Of a stretch of 64,000 nt of DNA, positions 45,809 to 54,939 are shown piece by piece; position 1 is the stretch's first letter; each line of letters opens with the position of its first letter. Origin of the DNA: a bacterium (GTDB taxonomy: Bacteria > Bacteroidota > Bacteroidia > Cytophagales > Cyclobacteriaceae). The notes beneath the pieces are model-generated. The model saw only the letters and a program-made list of their open reading frames with translations. It searched no databases and was not told the origin of the DNA. The position numbers were made by a program, and so were the translations under genes. Where the stretch lies: the NCBI GenBank assembly GCA_024743255.1, contig JANSWY010000021.1, positions 1-64,000 on the forward strand, read 5' to 3'.

Positions 45809-48800
45809 CTAAGAAGTAACCTGCTCCTTAGAAACATTCAATATTCTTTGTACCTCTGGCTTACAACTTCCACAACCTAATCCGGCTCCTGTTTTTTGGC
45901 AAAGCTCTTTGAGATTAGAGCTACCATCAGCAATTGCCTTCTCAATATTTCCAGAACCTACATTATTGCAAGAACATACCAATTCCCCTATAACAGGCTC
46001 TGATGCTTTACCCGATCTTAATAATTGAACACGTTTTTCTGATAATTCTGTATTACTATCAATCAAATCTTTAAACTCAGCAAATTCAGCCTTGTCTCCT
46101 AACAGGATAGCACCAACAAGCTTATCATTATGAATGATGCATTTCTTGTAATATAGCTCTGCCCTGTCCAAAAATAGAATTTCGTCATATCCTTTTCCAT
46201 TTACTGGTATTTCAGAAATTCCAACTGAACATAAATCCAGATTAGGAAATTTCAGGATATTCATTGGAGTTGATCCATCATAGATTGCCGTAACATCACC
46301 CGCTATGAACCGAGCAGCAATGTCCGCCTGTTGTTCAGCTGCAGCTGTAATTCCGTTTAGCTTTTGTTTATGTTCTGCAATCTCTCCAAGCGCAAAAATT
46401 GAATCATCAGAAGACTGGAGATGATCATTTACTTTTATTCCACGTGCACATTCAAGTCCAGCCTCTCTTCCCATTTCGGCATTTGGTCTCGTACCAATAG
46501 CATATACTATTGCATTGCACTCCAAAACCTGACCACTTTTAAGAGACGCCTGAAGTCCTTTTTTATCTTTTAATAGATCAACATGCTTTACTTCATCGTT
46601 TGTAAGAATCTTTATTGAGAGGTCTTCTTCGATGTACTGTCTTAATTTTAATAGATCAACATGCTTTACTTCATCGTTTGTAAGAATCTTTATTGAGAGG
46701 TCTTCTTCGATGTACTGTCTTAATAATGAACTTGCAATTGGATCCAGCTGTCTTTCCATTAAGCGAGATCCCAACTGAATTATAGTCACATCAACATTAA
46801 CTTCCGACATTGCTGCCGCCAATTCTAATCCCAATAAACCGCCACCCACGATTACCAAATGCCCCTTACCTCCAAGGTGTTTCTTCAGGTCGTCAGCATT
46901 CCTCCTATCTCTCATAGTGAATACTCCTGGCAAATACATTGGAACTCCTGGAGGAACAAATGCTCTACTGCCAGTAGCCATGATCAATACATCGTAATTG
47001 TGCTCATCACCCAGGCTATCTGTTACCAGCTTTCTTTCTCTATCAATTTTGGTGATTTCGTTTGAGACATACAAATGTGTATTTAGACGTTCAAACTCAC
47101 CATATTTAAATTTCAGCAGATCCTCCCACGACTTATGTTCAGTGACATAATCAGGAAGCAGCACACGATCGTAAAATGGCCATTCTTCTTTCGAGAATAC
47201 ATGAAGCTCGTCCTCTATATTCATTTCCCTATAGGTATTGATGAACCTAAAGGCAGCAGCTCCAGCTCCAATAATCACTACCTTTTGTTTCTTCTTAGTA
47301 TACCGCTCAACTTGAACAGCTGAAAACTTAAATCCAGGTTGTTTGGACTGAGGGTCAATAGCCTCACTTGTAATATTATTCGCTCTTGAATGGTCTTTAT
47401 TCAGGATTTTACCCCAGTGCATTGGCAGAAATACTACTCCTCGTTTTATCCCTTCCGTTAGCTTCGCATTTACTCTAACCTCTCCACGACCATTAGAAAC
47501 CAGTACGGGATCCCCTTCTTTAATTCCTCTTTCATATGCATCGACAGGATTAATTTCCAAGTATGGATTTGCAATATGTTTATTCAGTTTATTGACCTTT
47601 CCGGTTCTGGTCATTGTATGCCATTGGTCCCTAATTCTACCTGTTGTAAGAATTAATGGAAAATCAGGGGAAACAGGTTCTGCTTCTACTCCTGCTCCGC
47701 TTATCTTAATCTGGGCTTTTCCATTTGGCGTGTAAAACTTATGATCTTCAAATAGTCGTAAGGTACCGTTACTATCACAACTTGGTACAGGCCATTGGTA
47801 GGTCCCGTTTTCTTTCAACTTTTGATAAGACAGACCGCTTACGTCGATATTAGTGCCCTTTGTCATTTGGGTGTATTCCTTATACACTTTTTCTACCGAC
47901 TCAAAGCCAAAACCATCAAATCCCATTTGTTGGCCGAATCTCATGATTATCTCTGCATCTGGCAATGCGTTTCCAGGTGCTTCAATTACTTTTGGCAGGT
48001 AACTAACTCTCCTTTCTGAATTAGTCATTGTCCCCTCTTTTTCAAGCCAGGATGCCGCTGGCAATACAATATCAGCGTATTTCAAAGTATCACTCCTATC
48101 TGAAATATCCTGAACAATTACGAAGTTTGCCTTACTCAGTGCTGCATCAATCAATTTGGCATTTGGCATGCTTACAGAAGGGTTTGTACAAATTATCCAA
48201 ACTGCCTTCATCTTTCCAGATTCCAGTGCTTCAAACATTTGAGTGGCTGTAAGTCCTGGCTTTTCATTGATTTTATCAACACCCCAAAAGTCAGCGACTT
48301 CTTGTCTATGCTCTGGGTTTGCTAAATCCTTGTGAACTGCGAGCAAATTCGCCATTCCACCAACTTCTCTTCCTCCCATTGCATTTGGTTGGCCTGTCAA
48401 AGAAAATGGTCCGGAACCTGGTTTACCGACATGGCCAGTAATGGTACTTAAATTGAGTAATGCAAGGTTTTTATTAACTCCAGAAGTACTTTGATTAAGC
48501 CCCATAGCCCACATGGTGATAAAACCATTGGCATTTGCGATATACTTTGCAGTAGTAATAATATCATCAACCGGGATATCACAAATTGCTGCATATTCCT
48601 TCAGAGTTGTCTTAAAGATTTCCTTCCTGTACAATTCGTAACCATCTGTAGCTTCATTGATAAAATCAATATCAACGGCTCCTTGCTCAATTAGAGCTCT
48701 TCCTACACCGTGAAAGAAAGCTGTGTCAGTTCCTGGTTTAATTTGAACATGTAAGTCGGCTAATAAGCAAGTATCGGTGACCCTCGGATCCACGACTATG

Positions 48801-49399
48801 ATCTTGGTATCCGGGTTATTCTCTTTATGTTTTTCCAATCTGCGAAACAAGATGGGATGACACCAAGCGGGATTAGCTCCAGCAATCAAGAAGCAATCTG
48901 CCAATTCTATGTCTTCATACGAAATTGGCACTGAGTCTTCACCGAATACCTGCTTATAGCCTACAACTGCCGAACTCATGCAGAGTCTTGAATTCGTGTC
49001 GATATTATTGGTTCCAATGAACCCTTTGGTTAGTTTGTTAACCAGATAGTATTCTTCCGTTAGGCACTGACCTGATATATAAAATCCTACTGAATCCGGT
49101 CCGTATTTATTGATCAGAGATCTGAATACTGCTGCAGTCCTTTGAATAGCAGTATCCCAATCGGTTTTCTCTAATGGATGGGATTTGCTCCATCTCATCT
49201 GAGGATGCAACAACCTATCCGACTTGTCCATTGCCGTGTAATTGAGGTTCATTCCTTTCGAACACAGCATACCTTTATTTACAGGATGATCTTCATCACC
49301 TTTGACTGAGATCTTTCCGTTTTTTGATGTTGAAACTTCAATTCCACATCCAACTCCACAGTAGGAACAAGTAGTTTTATATGTTTTAGTCCGGTGCAA
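45809..49399 (-). CDS. nasA: Assimilatory nitrate reductase fused to an NAD(P)H/FAD module and a BFD-like [2Fe-2S] domain
   Basis: A 1196-residue fusion that would reduce nitrate to nitrite in the cytoplasm with NAD(P)H. Residues 1-690 are a molybdopterin oxidoreductase with [4Fe-4S] cysteines at 11, 14, 18 and 46, the NSRLCMSSAV motif that carries the Mo-ligand cysteine, and the dinucleotide-binding C-terminal domain. About 695-1110 is a NirB-type FAD/NAD-binding module (KVVIIGAGAAAFRFI; HLVIVGGGLLGLELAAA). About 1135-1190 is a [2Fe-2S] domain (VCSCNNV ... CGSCKPEV). There is no signal peptide, as expected for Nas. A perfect 78-bp tandem duplication (residues about 893-944) inserts 26 residues in the NAD-binding part, so activity may be affected. 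Confidence 0.92.
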   Translation of the reverse strand: MHRTKTYKTTCSYCGVGCGIEVSTSKNGKISVKGDEDHPVNKGMLCSKGMNLNYTAMDKSDRLLHPQMRWSKSHPLEKTDWDTAIQRTAAVFRSLINKYGPDSVGFYISGQCLTEEYYLVNKLTKGFIGTNNIDTNSRLCMSSAVVGYKQVFGEDSVPISYEDIELADCFLIAGANPAWCHPILFRRLEKHKENNPDTKIIVVDPRVTDTCLLADLHVQIKPGTDTAFFHGVGRALIEQGAVDIDFINEATDGYELYRKEIFKTTLKEYAAICDIPVDDIITTAKYIANANGFITMWAMGLNQSTSGVNKNLALLNLSTITGHVGKPGSGPFSLTGQPNAMGGREVGGMANLLAVHKDLANPEHRQEVADFWGVDKINEKPGLTATQMFEALESGKMKAVWIICTNPSVSMPNAKLIDAALSKANFVIVQDISDRSDTLKYADIVLPAASWLEKEGTMTNSERRVSYLPKVIEAPGNALPDAEIIMRFGQQMGFDGFGFESVEKVYKEYTQMTKGTNIDVSGLSYQKLKENGTYQWPVPSCDSNGTLRLFEDHKFYTPNGKAQIKISGAGVEAEPVSPDFPLILTTGRIRDQWHTMTRTGKVNKLNKHIANPYLEINPVDAYERGIKEGDPVLVSNGRGEVRVNAKLTEGIKRGVVFLPMHWGKILNKDHSRANNITSEAIDPQSKQPGFKFSAVQVERYTKKKQKVVIIGAGAAAFRFINTYREMNIEDELHVFSKEEWPFYDRVLLPDYVTEHKSWEDLLKFKYGEFERLNTHLYVSNEITKIDRERKLVTDSLGDEHNYDVLIMATGSRAFVPPGVPMYLPGVFTMRDRRNADDLKKHLGGKGHLVIVGGGLLGLELAAAMSEVNVDVTIIQLGSRLMERQLDPIASSLLRQYIEEDLSIKILTNDEVKHVDLLKLRQYIEEDLSIKILTNDEVKHVDLLKDKKGLQASLKSGQVLECNAIVYAIGTRPNAEMGREAGLECARGIKVNDHLQSSDDSIFALGEIAEHKQKLNGITAAAEQQADIAARFIAGDVTAIYDGSTPMNILKFPNLDLCSVGISEIPVNGKGYDEILFLDRAELYYKKCIIHNDKLVGAILLGDKAEFAEFKDLIDSNTELSEKRVQLLRSGKASEPVIGELVCSCNNVGSGNIEKAIADGSSNLKELCQKTGAGLGCGSCKPEVQRILNVSKEQVTS
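46568..46724 (-). repeat. Perfect in-frame 78-bp tandem duplication inside the nitrate reductase gene
   Basis: Two identical 78-bp copies (46568-46645 and 46646-46723, plus one matching flanking base) each encode LRQYIEEDLSIKILTNDEVKHVDLLK-type 26 residues (given here only by its ends LRQYI and VDLLK). No substitutions separate the copies, so the event is recent or an assembly artefact. Confidence 0.95.
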
Positions 49400-49433
49400 G
49401 CTCTGATCTTTTGGTTTTATGAATGAACGTATC

Positions 49434-49463
49434 CAAAATTACGTAATTACAACCCAAATCCAA
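49434..49463 (-). promoter_or_regulatory. Bacteroidota-type promoter of the nitrate reductase gene
   Basis: On the minus strand TTG (49463-49461) is followed after 19 bp by TAATTTTG (49441-49434), a good -33/-7 match. It is about 35 bp upstream of the reductase ATG and is overlapped and flanked by the TACGTA boxes. Confidence 0.65.
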
Positions 49464-49486
49464 GTATTTATACGTATTTTTACGTA
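49440..49486. promoter_or_regulatory. TACGTA operator cluster upstream of nasA
   Basis: TACGTA-TTTT-TACGTA at 49471-49486 lies 7 bp upstream of the -33 element. TACGTAATTAC at 49440-49450 overlaps the -7 element and matches 11 of 14 bases of the palindrome TACGTAATTACGTA seen near the porin gene. Placement upstream of and over the promoter fits an activator and/or repressor site. The regulator is not in the window. Confidence 0.7.
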
Positions 49487-49525
49487 TTATTTTTAAGTAT
49501 CTTAACGCACCGCGAAAAACTTAAA

Positions 49526-50452
49526 TTATTTACTGACCAGACTTTTTGCTTTGAAAGTCTCTAGTTCTTCTTTCAAAAGCTTATTTAAGTTTAATACCTC
49601 TTTGTAGTCAGCAGAAATCTTTAAATACTTAGTCATTTGTTCAGTGGTTTTGATAGCGTATTCGTTTTGCTTTGTTTCCATTTCAGTTCTTAGCTTTCTG
49701 GCGTATTTTCTTAAGTCCTGAATTGTCTTGTTCGCCTGAGCTATTTGATTAGATTCGAAAGACTTTTTACTATCTACTAATTCGTTTAATTCTTCAATTG
49801 CTTTGTCTTTGTTTTTAGAGTCCTTAAACATTGGTCTAAAAATGAAGAACACTTCAAGAATGATTAATAGGAAAGTGATAGCCATCAAATAATATTCAGT
49901 ATTTGACAGTGAATCAATTTTAGCTGAGGCTAAGTGATCGTATTGGAATGTGATCTTATTCATCAACTTAAGAAAGTCGGCTTCCTGTGATGTTATTTCA
50001 GATAAGTAGAATTCTATTTGCGATAACTCCGATTCACTACGTAAATCTTCAAACTCTGATTCAACAAGGTAATCACATGCAACTTTCATTGATTTGAATA
50101 GTGGCTCAATATCTTTGAATAGTTGATTCAATGTAGAAGATTGATTCATTTCCTCCACGTTGAGTTCATCACTGCCATACCTTAAATCAATATGTGACTG
50201 ACTCCAGAGGTCTCTGGCTGCCACCAGTTCGTCTTTTGCCTGAGTAAATTCAAATTCAGTCTTAGAGTTTGTAAGTTTTAAGGAAGCCTTAGTGATTTTC
50301 TGTGAAAGCATTCTCTGACGACCAGAGATGTTGATTATTCTGGCATCTGTTTCACTTCCACTGATTGTTTGTTGCATGAGGATTTGACTACCAAGAATTA
50401 CAAGAGTCAAAATTCCGAGTACAAGGATGTACTTTGAGGTTAGCGTTTTCAT
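49526..50452 (-). CDS. Membrane sensor with a NarX/PilJ-type nitrate-binding domain and no output domain
   Basis: A 308-residue protein: transmembrane helix 1 (about 8-27), a periplasmic four-helix bundle (about 30-185) that carries the P-box-like motif INISGRQRMLSQKITKASL (Arg45, Arg47 expected to bind the anion), transmembrane helix 2 (about 187-208), and a cytoplasmic coiled coil (about 215-300) that ends without a kinase, MCP or cyclase domain. In NarX/NarQ and PilJ-type proteins this domain senses nitrate/nitrite and drives a C-terminal effector. Its place between the nitrate transporter and the nitrate reductase genes makes nitrate the obvious ligand. It must signal by binding a partner. 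Confidence 0.8.
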   Translation of the reverse strand: MKTLTSKYILVLGILTLVILGSQILMQQTISGSETDARIINISGRQRMLSQKITKASLKLTNSKTEFEFTQAKDELVAARDLWSQSHIDLRYGSDELNVEEMNQSSTLNQLFKDIEPLFKSMKVACDYLVESEFEDLRSESELSQIEFYLSEITSQEADFLKLMNKITFQYDHLASAKIDSLSNTEYYLMAITFLLIILEVFFIFRPMFKDSKNKDKAIEELNELVDSKKSFESNQIAQANKTIQDLRKYARKLRTEMETKQNEYAIKTTEQMTKYLKISADYKEVLNLNKLLKEELETFKAKSLVSK

Positions 50453-50487
50453 AGCTGCGTAATTAATAATTTGTGTTTGTAAAGTTG

Positions 50488-50525
50488 AAAAAGCTATCCG
50501 GGTTGGATTGAACGAGACAACCCGG
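50488..50525 (-). terminator. Probable terminator of the nitrate transporter operon
   Basis: On the minus strand CCGGGTT pairs with AACCCGG across a 14-nt loop and is followed by ATAGCTTTTT. It lies 15 bp after the stop of the second ABC ATPase gene and separates it from the sensor gene. Confidence 0.6.
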
Positions 50526-50540
50526 AAGAAGCCAGGTTGG

Positions 50541-51380
50541 TTAGTGATTTAAGAAATTCATCAAATAACCTCTGTAATCGTAATATTCTGGATGCTCAAG
50601 AACATCTCTTCTATTTCTAGGTCTTTCAAATGGGATAACCAACTCGTCACCTATCTTTGCATATGGTCCACTGGTCATCATGATTACTCGGTCTGCTAAG
50701 AAGATGGACTCATCCACATCGTGAGTAATCATTACAGCGGTGATTTGTTCTTTATTCCATACTTCCAAAAGAACGTCTTGCAATTCTCCACGAGTAAGCG
50801 AATCTAGCATACCAAATGGCTCGTCAAGTAGCAATACTTTAGGCTTGAGAGCAAATGCTCTGGCAATTCCTACTCTTTGCTGCATACCTTGGGAAAGCTC
50901 TGTTGCTCTTTTGTTGAAGTCGTTACCCAAACCAACTTTGTCCAGGTAGTACTTACAGATATCAAGCCTTTGCTTTTTAGTTGCATGAGGAAAAACCTGC
51001 TTTACTCCCAACATGACATTTCCCAAAGCTGATAACCAAGGCAACAAACTAGGTGATTGAAAAACTACTGCCCTATCCGGTCCCGCTTCTCTTACTGTGT
51101 TTCCATCCACTGTAATTTTTCCTCCAGAGATTTCATTCAAACCAGCGATCATTGTCAGCAGTGTTGATTTACCACAACCGGAATGACCAATGATAGATAT
51201 GAATTCTCCTTGTTTTACACTGAGCTGAAGATCATCCAGCACAACGTAATCTCCTTTTGGAGTTGGATAGACTTTTCTGAGGTTATTACAGGAAAGCATA
51301 TCCGGTCTGCTCAATAACTCTTGCGGGAGTTTTGGCTTAATAAATTCTTTTATAAACGATTCTTGTTCTATTACTTCCAT
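50541..51380 (-). CDS. nrtD: Nitrate ABC transporter ATP-binding protein
   Basis: A 279-residue ATPase of the nitrate/sulfonate/taurine ABC class: Walker [12 protein letters not shown] (about 63-73), Q-loop [11 protein letters not shown], signature [14 protein letters not shown], Walker [13 protein letters not shown], and switch His in MITHDVDE. It is 12 bp downstream of a second, different ATPase, and the two probably form the heterodimer that powers nitrate uptake. The N-terminal 25 residues before the ATPase fold are unusual but carry no known domain. Confidence 0.88.
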   Translation of the reverse strand: MEVIEQESFIKEFIKPKLPQELLSRPDMLSCNNLRKVYPTPKGDYVVLDDLQLSVKQGEFISIIGHSGCGKSTLLTMIAGLNEISGGKITVDGNTVREAGPDRAVVFQSPSLLPWLSALGNVMLGVKQVFPHATKKQRLDICKYYLDKVGLGNDFNKRATELSQGMQQRVGIARAFALKPKVLLLDEPFGMLDSLTRGELQDVLLEVWNKEQITAVMITHDVDESIFLADRVIMMTSGPYAKIGDELVIPFERPRNRRDVLEHPEYYDYRGYLMNFLNH

Positions 51381-51392
51381 GACATAACTGAT

Positions 51393-52277
51393 TTAGAAAT
51401 ACTTTACTTGTTCTTCTTTCTTCTTTCTCCTCCAACTTATCCTACCAGGCATTACTGGTTTCAAGTCTGGAAGTTCGTAGGTTGCAGAATTGCTTTGTTT
51501 TCTTGTAGCTCCTACATCAATTAGATACTCAATAATTTCATTCCTTAGTTTCTTGTACTCAGGATCCTTATTGATTTCCGTTACGTCTCTTGGTCTATCA
51601 AAATTGATTTTGAACTCCGGACCTAATGTTGCATTTGGTCCTGGTGTCAATGGAATAATTCGATCCGCCATGATGATTCCTTCATCAACATCATTGGTAA
51701 TTAACAAAGCAGTTTTCTTGTCCTCACTCCAAATGTTAATGATCTCCTCCTGAAGTGTTCCCCTTGTTAATGCATCCAATGCACTAAGTGGCTCATCCAT
51801 CAACAAGACTTCAGGATTCATAGCCAGAGCCCTGGCTACAGAAACTCTTTGTCTCATTCCTCCAGATAATTCTGCAGGCTTTTTATCTATGGCATGTGAG
51901 AGGTTTACCATATTGACATATTTCCTCACATGCTCTTCTTTTTCTTTTTTACTCCATCCCGGAAAGATTTCATCAACCGCTAGTTTCACGTTTTGATAAA
52001 CGCTTAACCAAGGTAGAATTGAGTAGTTCTGAAAGATCACTCCTCTATCTGGTCCTGGTCCGGTGATTGGCTTTCCTTTCATCAGTACCTCACCAGAATC
52101 TGGAAAGTGAAGTCCGTTTATCAGATTGATCAGGGTAGTTTTTCCACTTCCAGTAAAACCTACAATCGCTACAAATTCTCCGTCCTCAATCTGCAGGTTT
52201 ATATCAGTCAAAACTTCTGTTATGTTAGTACCTGTCCCGTAGGATTTCGATACATTCTTCAACTCGAGTATTGCCAT
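51393..52277 (-). CDS. nrtC: Nitrate ABC transporter ATP-binding protein
   Basis: A 294-residue ATPase with Walker [12 protein letters not shown] (about 42-52), [13 protein letters not shown], signature [14 protein letters not shown], Walker [13 protein letters not shown] and a C-terminal extension (from about 255) that is rich in basic residues. In the switch region the usual THD reads TNDVDEG, so the catalytic switch histidine is replaced by Asn; this ATP site may be weak, with the partner subunit carrying the active one. Cyanobacterial NrtC has a C-terminal substrate-binding domain; this one does not. It is 27 bp downstream of the permease gene. Confidence 0.88.
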   Translation of the reverse strand: MAILELKNVSKSYGTGTNITEVLTDINLQIEDGEFVAIVGFTGSGKTTLINLINGLHFPDSGEVLMKGKPITGPGPDRGVIFQNYSILPWLSVYQNVKLAVDEIFPGWSKKEKEEHVRKYVNMVNLSHAIDKKPAELSGGMRQRVSVARALAMNPEVLLMDEPLSALDALTRGTLQEEIINIWSEDKKTALLITNDVDEGIIMADRIIPLTPGPNATLGPEFKINFDRPRDVTEINKDPEYKKLRNEIIEYLIDVGATRKQSNSATYELPDLKPVMPGRISWRRKKKEEQVKYF

Positions 52278-52304
52278 TTCTTTGTCTTTTAGTCTAATAA
52301 TTAA

Positions 52305-53405
52305 TTAAGCAATCTCAGTCTTCTCGAAGCTTACAACTTTCTGAACCATGATCATTATTCTGTCCAGCATAAATCCTATGATGCCAATAACAAACATTGC
52401 AACAATGATCTTGGCATTTGATTCACTTGAACCGTTTTGGAACTCTTCCCATACGAATGAACCTAATCCAGGGCTTTGTGCTAAAAGCTCAATAGCAATA
52501 AGTACCATCCAGGCAACAGAAACTGTAATTCTAAGTCCTGTGAAAATCATAGGGAATGATGCAGGAAGAACAACTTTGAAGATGTTTTTACCAACACCAA
52601 GTCTTAATACTTTTGATACATTGATAAAATCCTTATCAACAGAACTTACTCCAACACTTGTATTTACCAATGTTGCCCACATAGCACAAAGTCCTACACT
52701 TATGAAAGAAATGATAAATGACTTATCAAGATCTGGATCTGTGATTAGTGTCTTTACGATCATGAATACCAGCAACAACCAAACTACAGGAGATACCGGT
52801 TTAAAAATTTGAATTAACCAGTTGAATGAGTTTCTAAGTACATCACTCAGTCCAATGATAATTCCAATAGGAACAGCAATTAATAGCGCTAATACAAAAC
52901 CAGCTAATACTGTCTTTAGACTAGTGCCAATTTGATCTACAAATGACGGTCTACCTGTATAAGTAATTGGCTTTTGACCTTTTGCGACTCTTTGCTCGTT
53001 TGTTTTTGCTACCTTTTGTTTGAACTCATCTTTCTTCACACTGATTTCAGCATGATCCTTCATTAATTTCTTGTAAGCTCCAAATACTTCTAGTGGAGAA
53101 GGTAGTGCGTTAGGTTTACAGCTTACATCACCAGACGCTATACAAGCTTCCATTTCTTTGGCAGCTTCTTCGCCTTGGTCATTTAATGCTTTTTCAATTT
53201 TGGCATCAGCTTCAACATTGTACAGGTATGTTGCACCGCCATGCCAAATCATGATGAATAGGAAAATAGAGAAAACAGGAATAACAACCCTTTTAACCAG
53301 GTTGATGGAATTCTTCTTCGGTTCCTCCCCGTTGATCAGACGTACCAGAGGCTCCATAAAGCCTAATCCAGCAAATCTTAGTCCGTTAATAATTTTATCT
53401 TTCAT
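52305..53405 (-). CDS. nrtB: Nitrate ABC transporter permease
   Basis: A 366-residue inner-membrane permease. The BPD transporter domain is in the C-terminal half (about 165-360), with the EAA-like loop VSKVLRLGVGKNIFKVVLPASFP. The N-terminal half has one transmembrane helix (about 33-55) and an unusual hydrophilic insert of about 100 residues with two cysteines (MEACIASGDVSCKPNA). It starts at 53405, directly against the 3' arm of a 13-bp inverted repeat that fills the gap to the upstream substrate-binding protein gene. Confidence 0.88.
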   Translation of the reverse strand: MKDKIINGLRFAGLGFMEPLVRLINGEEPKKNSINLVKRVVIPVFSIFLFIMIWHGGATYLYNVEADAKIEKALNDQGEEAAKEMEACIASGDVSCKPNALPSPLEVFGAYKKLMKDHAEISVKKDEFKQKVAKTNEQRVAKGQKPITYTGRPSFVDQIGTSLKTVLAGFVLALLIAVPIGIIIGLSDVLRNSFNWLIQIFKPVSPVVWLLLVFMIVKTLITDPDLDKSFIISFISVGLCAMWATLVNTSVGVSSVDKDFINVSKVLRLGVGKNIFKVVLPASFPMIFTGLRITVSVAWMVLIAIELLAQSPGLGSFVWEEFQNGSSESNAKIIVAMFVIGIIGFMLDRIMIMVQKVVSFEKTEIA

Positions 53406-53406
53406 A

Positions 53407-53501
53407 ATTAATTAAGTTAAGTCTACTACTGATTGTGATGTTTTTAAGTCAGGTTCAGGCAGAAAGCCTTGCTTCCCACCCGAACACCTAACTTAATTAA
53501 T
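53407..53501 (-). promoter_or_regulatory. Large stem-loop between the nitrate-binding protein and permease genes
   Basis: ATTAATTAAGTTA (53407-53419) is the exact inverse of the sequence at 53489-53501, a 13-bp perfect stem covering nearly the whole intergenic gap; inside lie a second stem (GTTC/GAAC with AGG/CCT) and a tight AGGC-TTTCT-GCCT hairpin. In the minus-strand mRNA the structure abuts the nrtB ATG, so it may protect the upstream nrtA message and limit nrtB translation. Confidence 0.75.
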
Positions 53502-53503
53502 GG

Positions 53504-54886
53504 TCAGTCCTTGTTTCCAATTTCAAAACTGTTGATGTAACCTATTGGATCTTTTGCGTCATAGGTTGTTCCATCGATAAATTCGTCTGTTGCAGCTTTA
53601 TATCCATCAGTTTCAGGAATCTCAGATGCTTCTAAGTATCCTTCTTCTACAAGAAGTTTTGCTGCTTTTTCCCAGATATCTGGTCTGTAAATATCTTTGA
53701 TTGTTTCGCTGTACCAGTCAGCTGGTTTCGCTTCCGGAATTTGTCCCCATCTTCTCATCTGAGTAAGGAACCAGATTCCGTCAGAGTAGAATGGATAAGT
53801 AGCGTTGTATCTGTAGAACACATTGAAATCAGGCATGGATCTCTTGTCTCCTTTTTCAAATTCAAATGTTCCTGTCATAGAGTTTGCGATTACTACAGAG
53901 TCAGCACCTACATATTCAGGCATTGAAAGGATTCCTACCGCCTTTGGTCTGTTTCCTGGAGTATCAAGCCACTTTCCAGCTCTGATTAATGCTTTTGTTA
54001 CAGCTACAGCAGTATTTGGATTCTCATCGATGAACTTCTTAGTCATCACAAATACTTTTTCAGGGTTATTCTTCCAGATATCATAGTTGGTAGTTACTGG
54101 TACACCGATACCTTTGAAAACAGCTTGCTGATTCCATGGCTCACCTACGCAGTATCCGTAGATTGTACCTGCTTCAAGAGTAGCTGGCATTTGTGGCGGT
54201 GGAGTTACTGATAGTAAAACGTCAGCATCTACCTGTCCCTGGATGTTATCTGCAGTGTAGAAACCAGGGTTGATTCCGGCTGCAGCTAACCAATATCTAA
54301 TCTCATAATTGTGTGTTGAAACCGGGAATACCATACCCATTTTGAATGGCTTTCCTGCATCTTTATATTCTTTTACTACTGGAACTAAAGCATCTGCTTT
54401 GATTGGGTGAGCAGGTCTTCCATCCTCTCCCATCGGAACATTTGCTTTCATTTTTGACCAAACATCGTTTGATACGGTGATTCCATTACCATTAAGGTCC
54501 ATTGAGAATGGAGTCACTAATTCAGCTTGTCTACCAAAACCAGCTCCCGCTGCAATTGGCTGTCCAGCTAACATGTGAGAACCATCTAACTGTCCATCAA
54601 TTACTCTGTCAAGAACATTTTTCCAGTTTGACTGTGCCTCGATAGTTACGAAAAGTCCTTCATCCTCGAAGTAACCCAGCTCTTTAGCAATTGCTAATGG
54701 AGCCATATCTGTAAGCTTAATGAACCCGAAAGTCAGCTGAGGTTTTTCAATTTCTAATTGTACTGTATTGTTGGTTGTTGCTACAGTTTCTACTGAGCCA
54801 GCGTCTTTTGCAGAAGTACCTCCGCAGGCATAAAGCACTGCGGAAACTACTGCCAAGAATAGAACTTTGAAGATATTATTTTTCAT
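53504..54886 (-). CDS. nrtA: Nitrate ABC transporter substrate-binding lipoprotein
   Basis: A 460-residue lipoprotein (lipobox VLYACGG near residue 20) of the NrtA/NMT1 family. After a short Ser/Thr-rich linker, the binding fold begins at [23 protein letters not shown] and includes [21 protein letters not shown] and the C-terminal [17 protein letters not shown], as in nitrate-binding NrtA of cyanobacteria. It would catch nitrate in the periplasm and deliver it to the permease. The gene is second in the operon, 53 bp after the porin gene. Confidence 0.9.
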   Translation of the reverse strand: MKNNIFKVLFLAVVSAVLYACGGTSAKDAGSVETVATTNNTVQLEIEKPQLTFGFIKLTDMAPLAIAKELGYFEDEGLFVTIEAQSNWKNVLDRVIDGQLDGSHMLAGQPIAAGAGFGRQAELVTPFSMDLNGNGITVSNDVWSKMKANVPMGEDGRPAHPIKADALVPVVKEYKDAGKPFKMGMVFPVSTHNYEIRYWLAAAGINPGFYTADNIQGQVDADVLLSVTPPPQMPATLEAGTIYGYCVGEPWNQQAVFKGIGVPVTTNYDIWKNNPEKVFVMTKKFIDENPNTAVAVTKALIRAGKWLDTPGNRPKAVGILSMPEYVGADSVVIANSMTGTFEFEKGDKRSMPDFNVFYRYNATYPFYSDGIWFLTQMRRWGQIPEAKPADWYSETIKDIYRPDIWEKAAKLLVEEGYLEASEIPETDGYKAATDEFIDGTTYDAKDPIGYINSFEIGNKD

Positions 54887-54939
54887 TTTCTTAAAATCGT
54901 TAGGTATTTAAATTCTTTGATAGTGTATTTGTAGAATGA

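Noticed and set aside
52348-52812. 154-codon frame antisense to the nitrate permease
   Set aside because: The permease has a clear transporter domain and the antisense sequence is Ile/Asn/Thr-rich without a recognisable fold.
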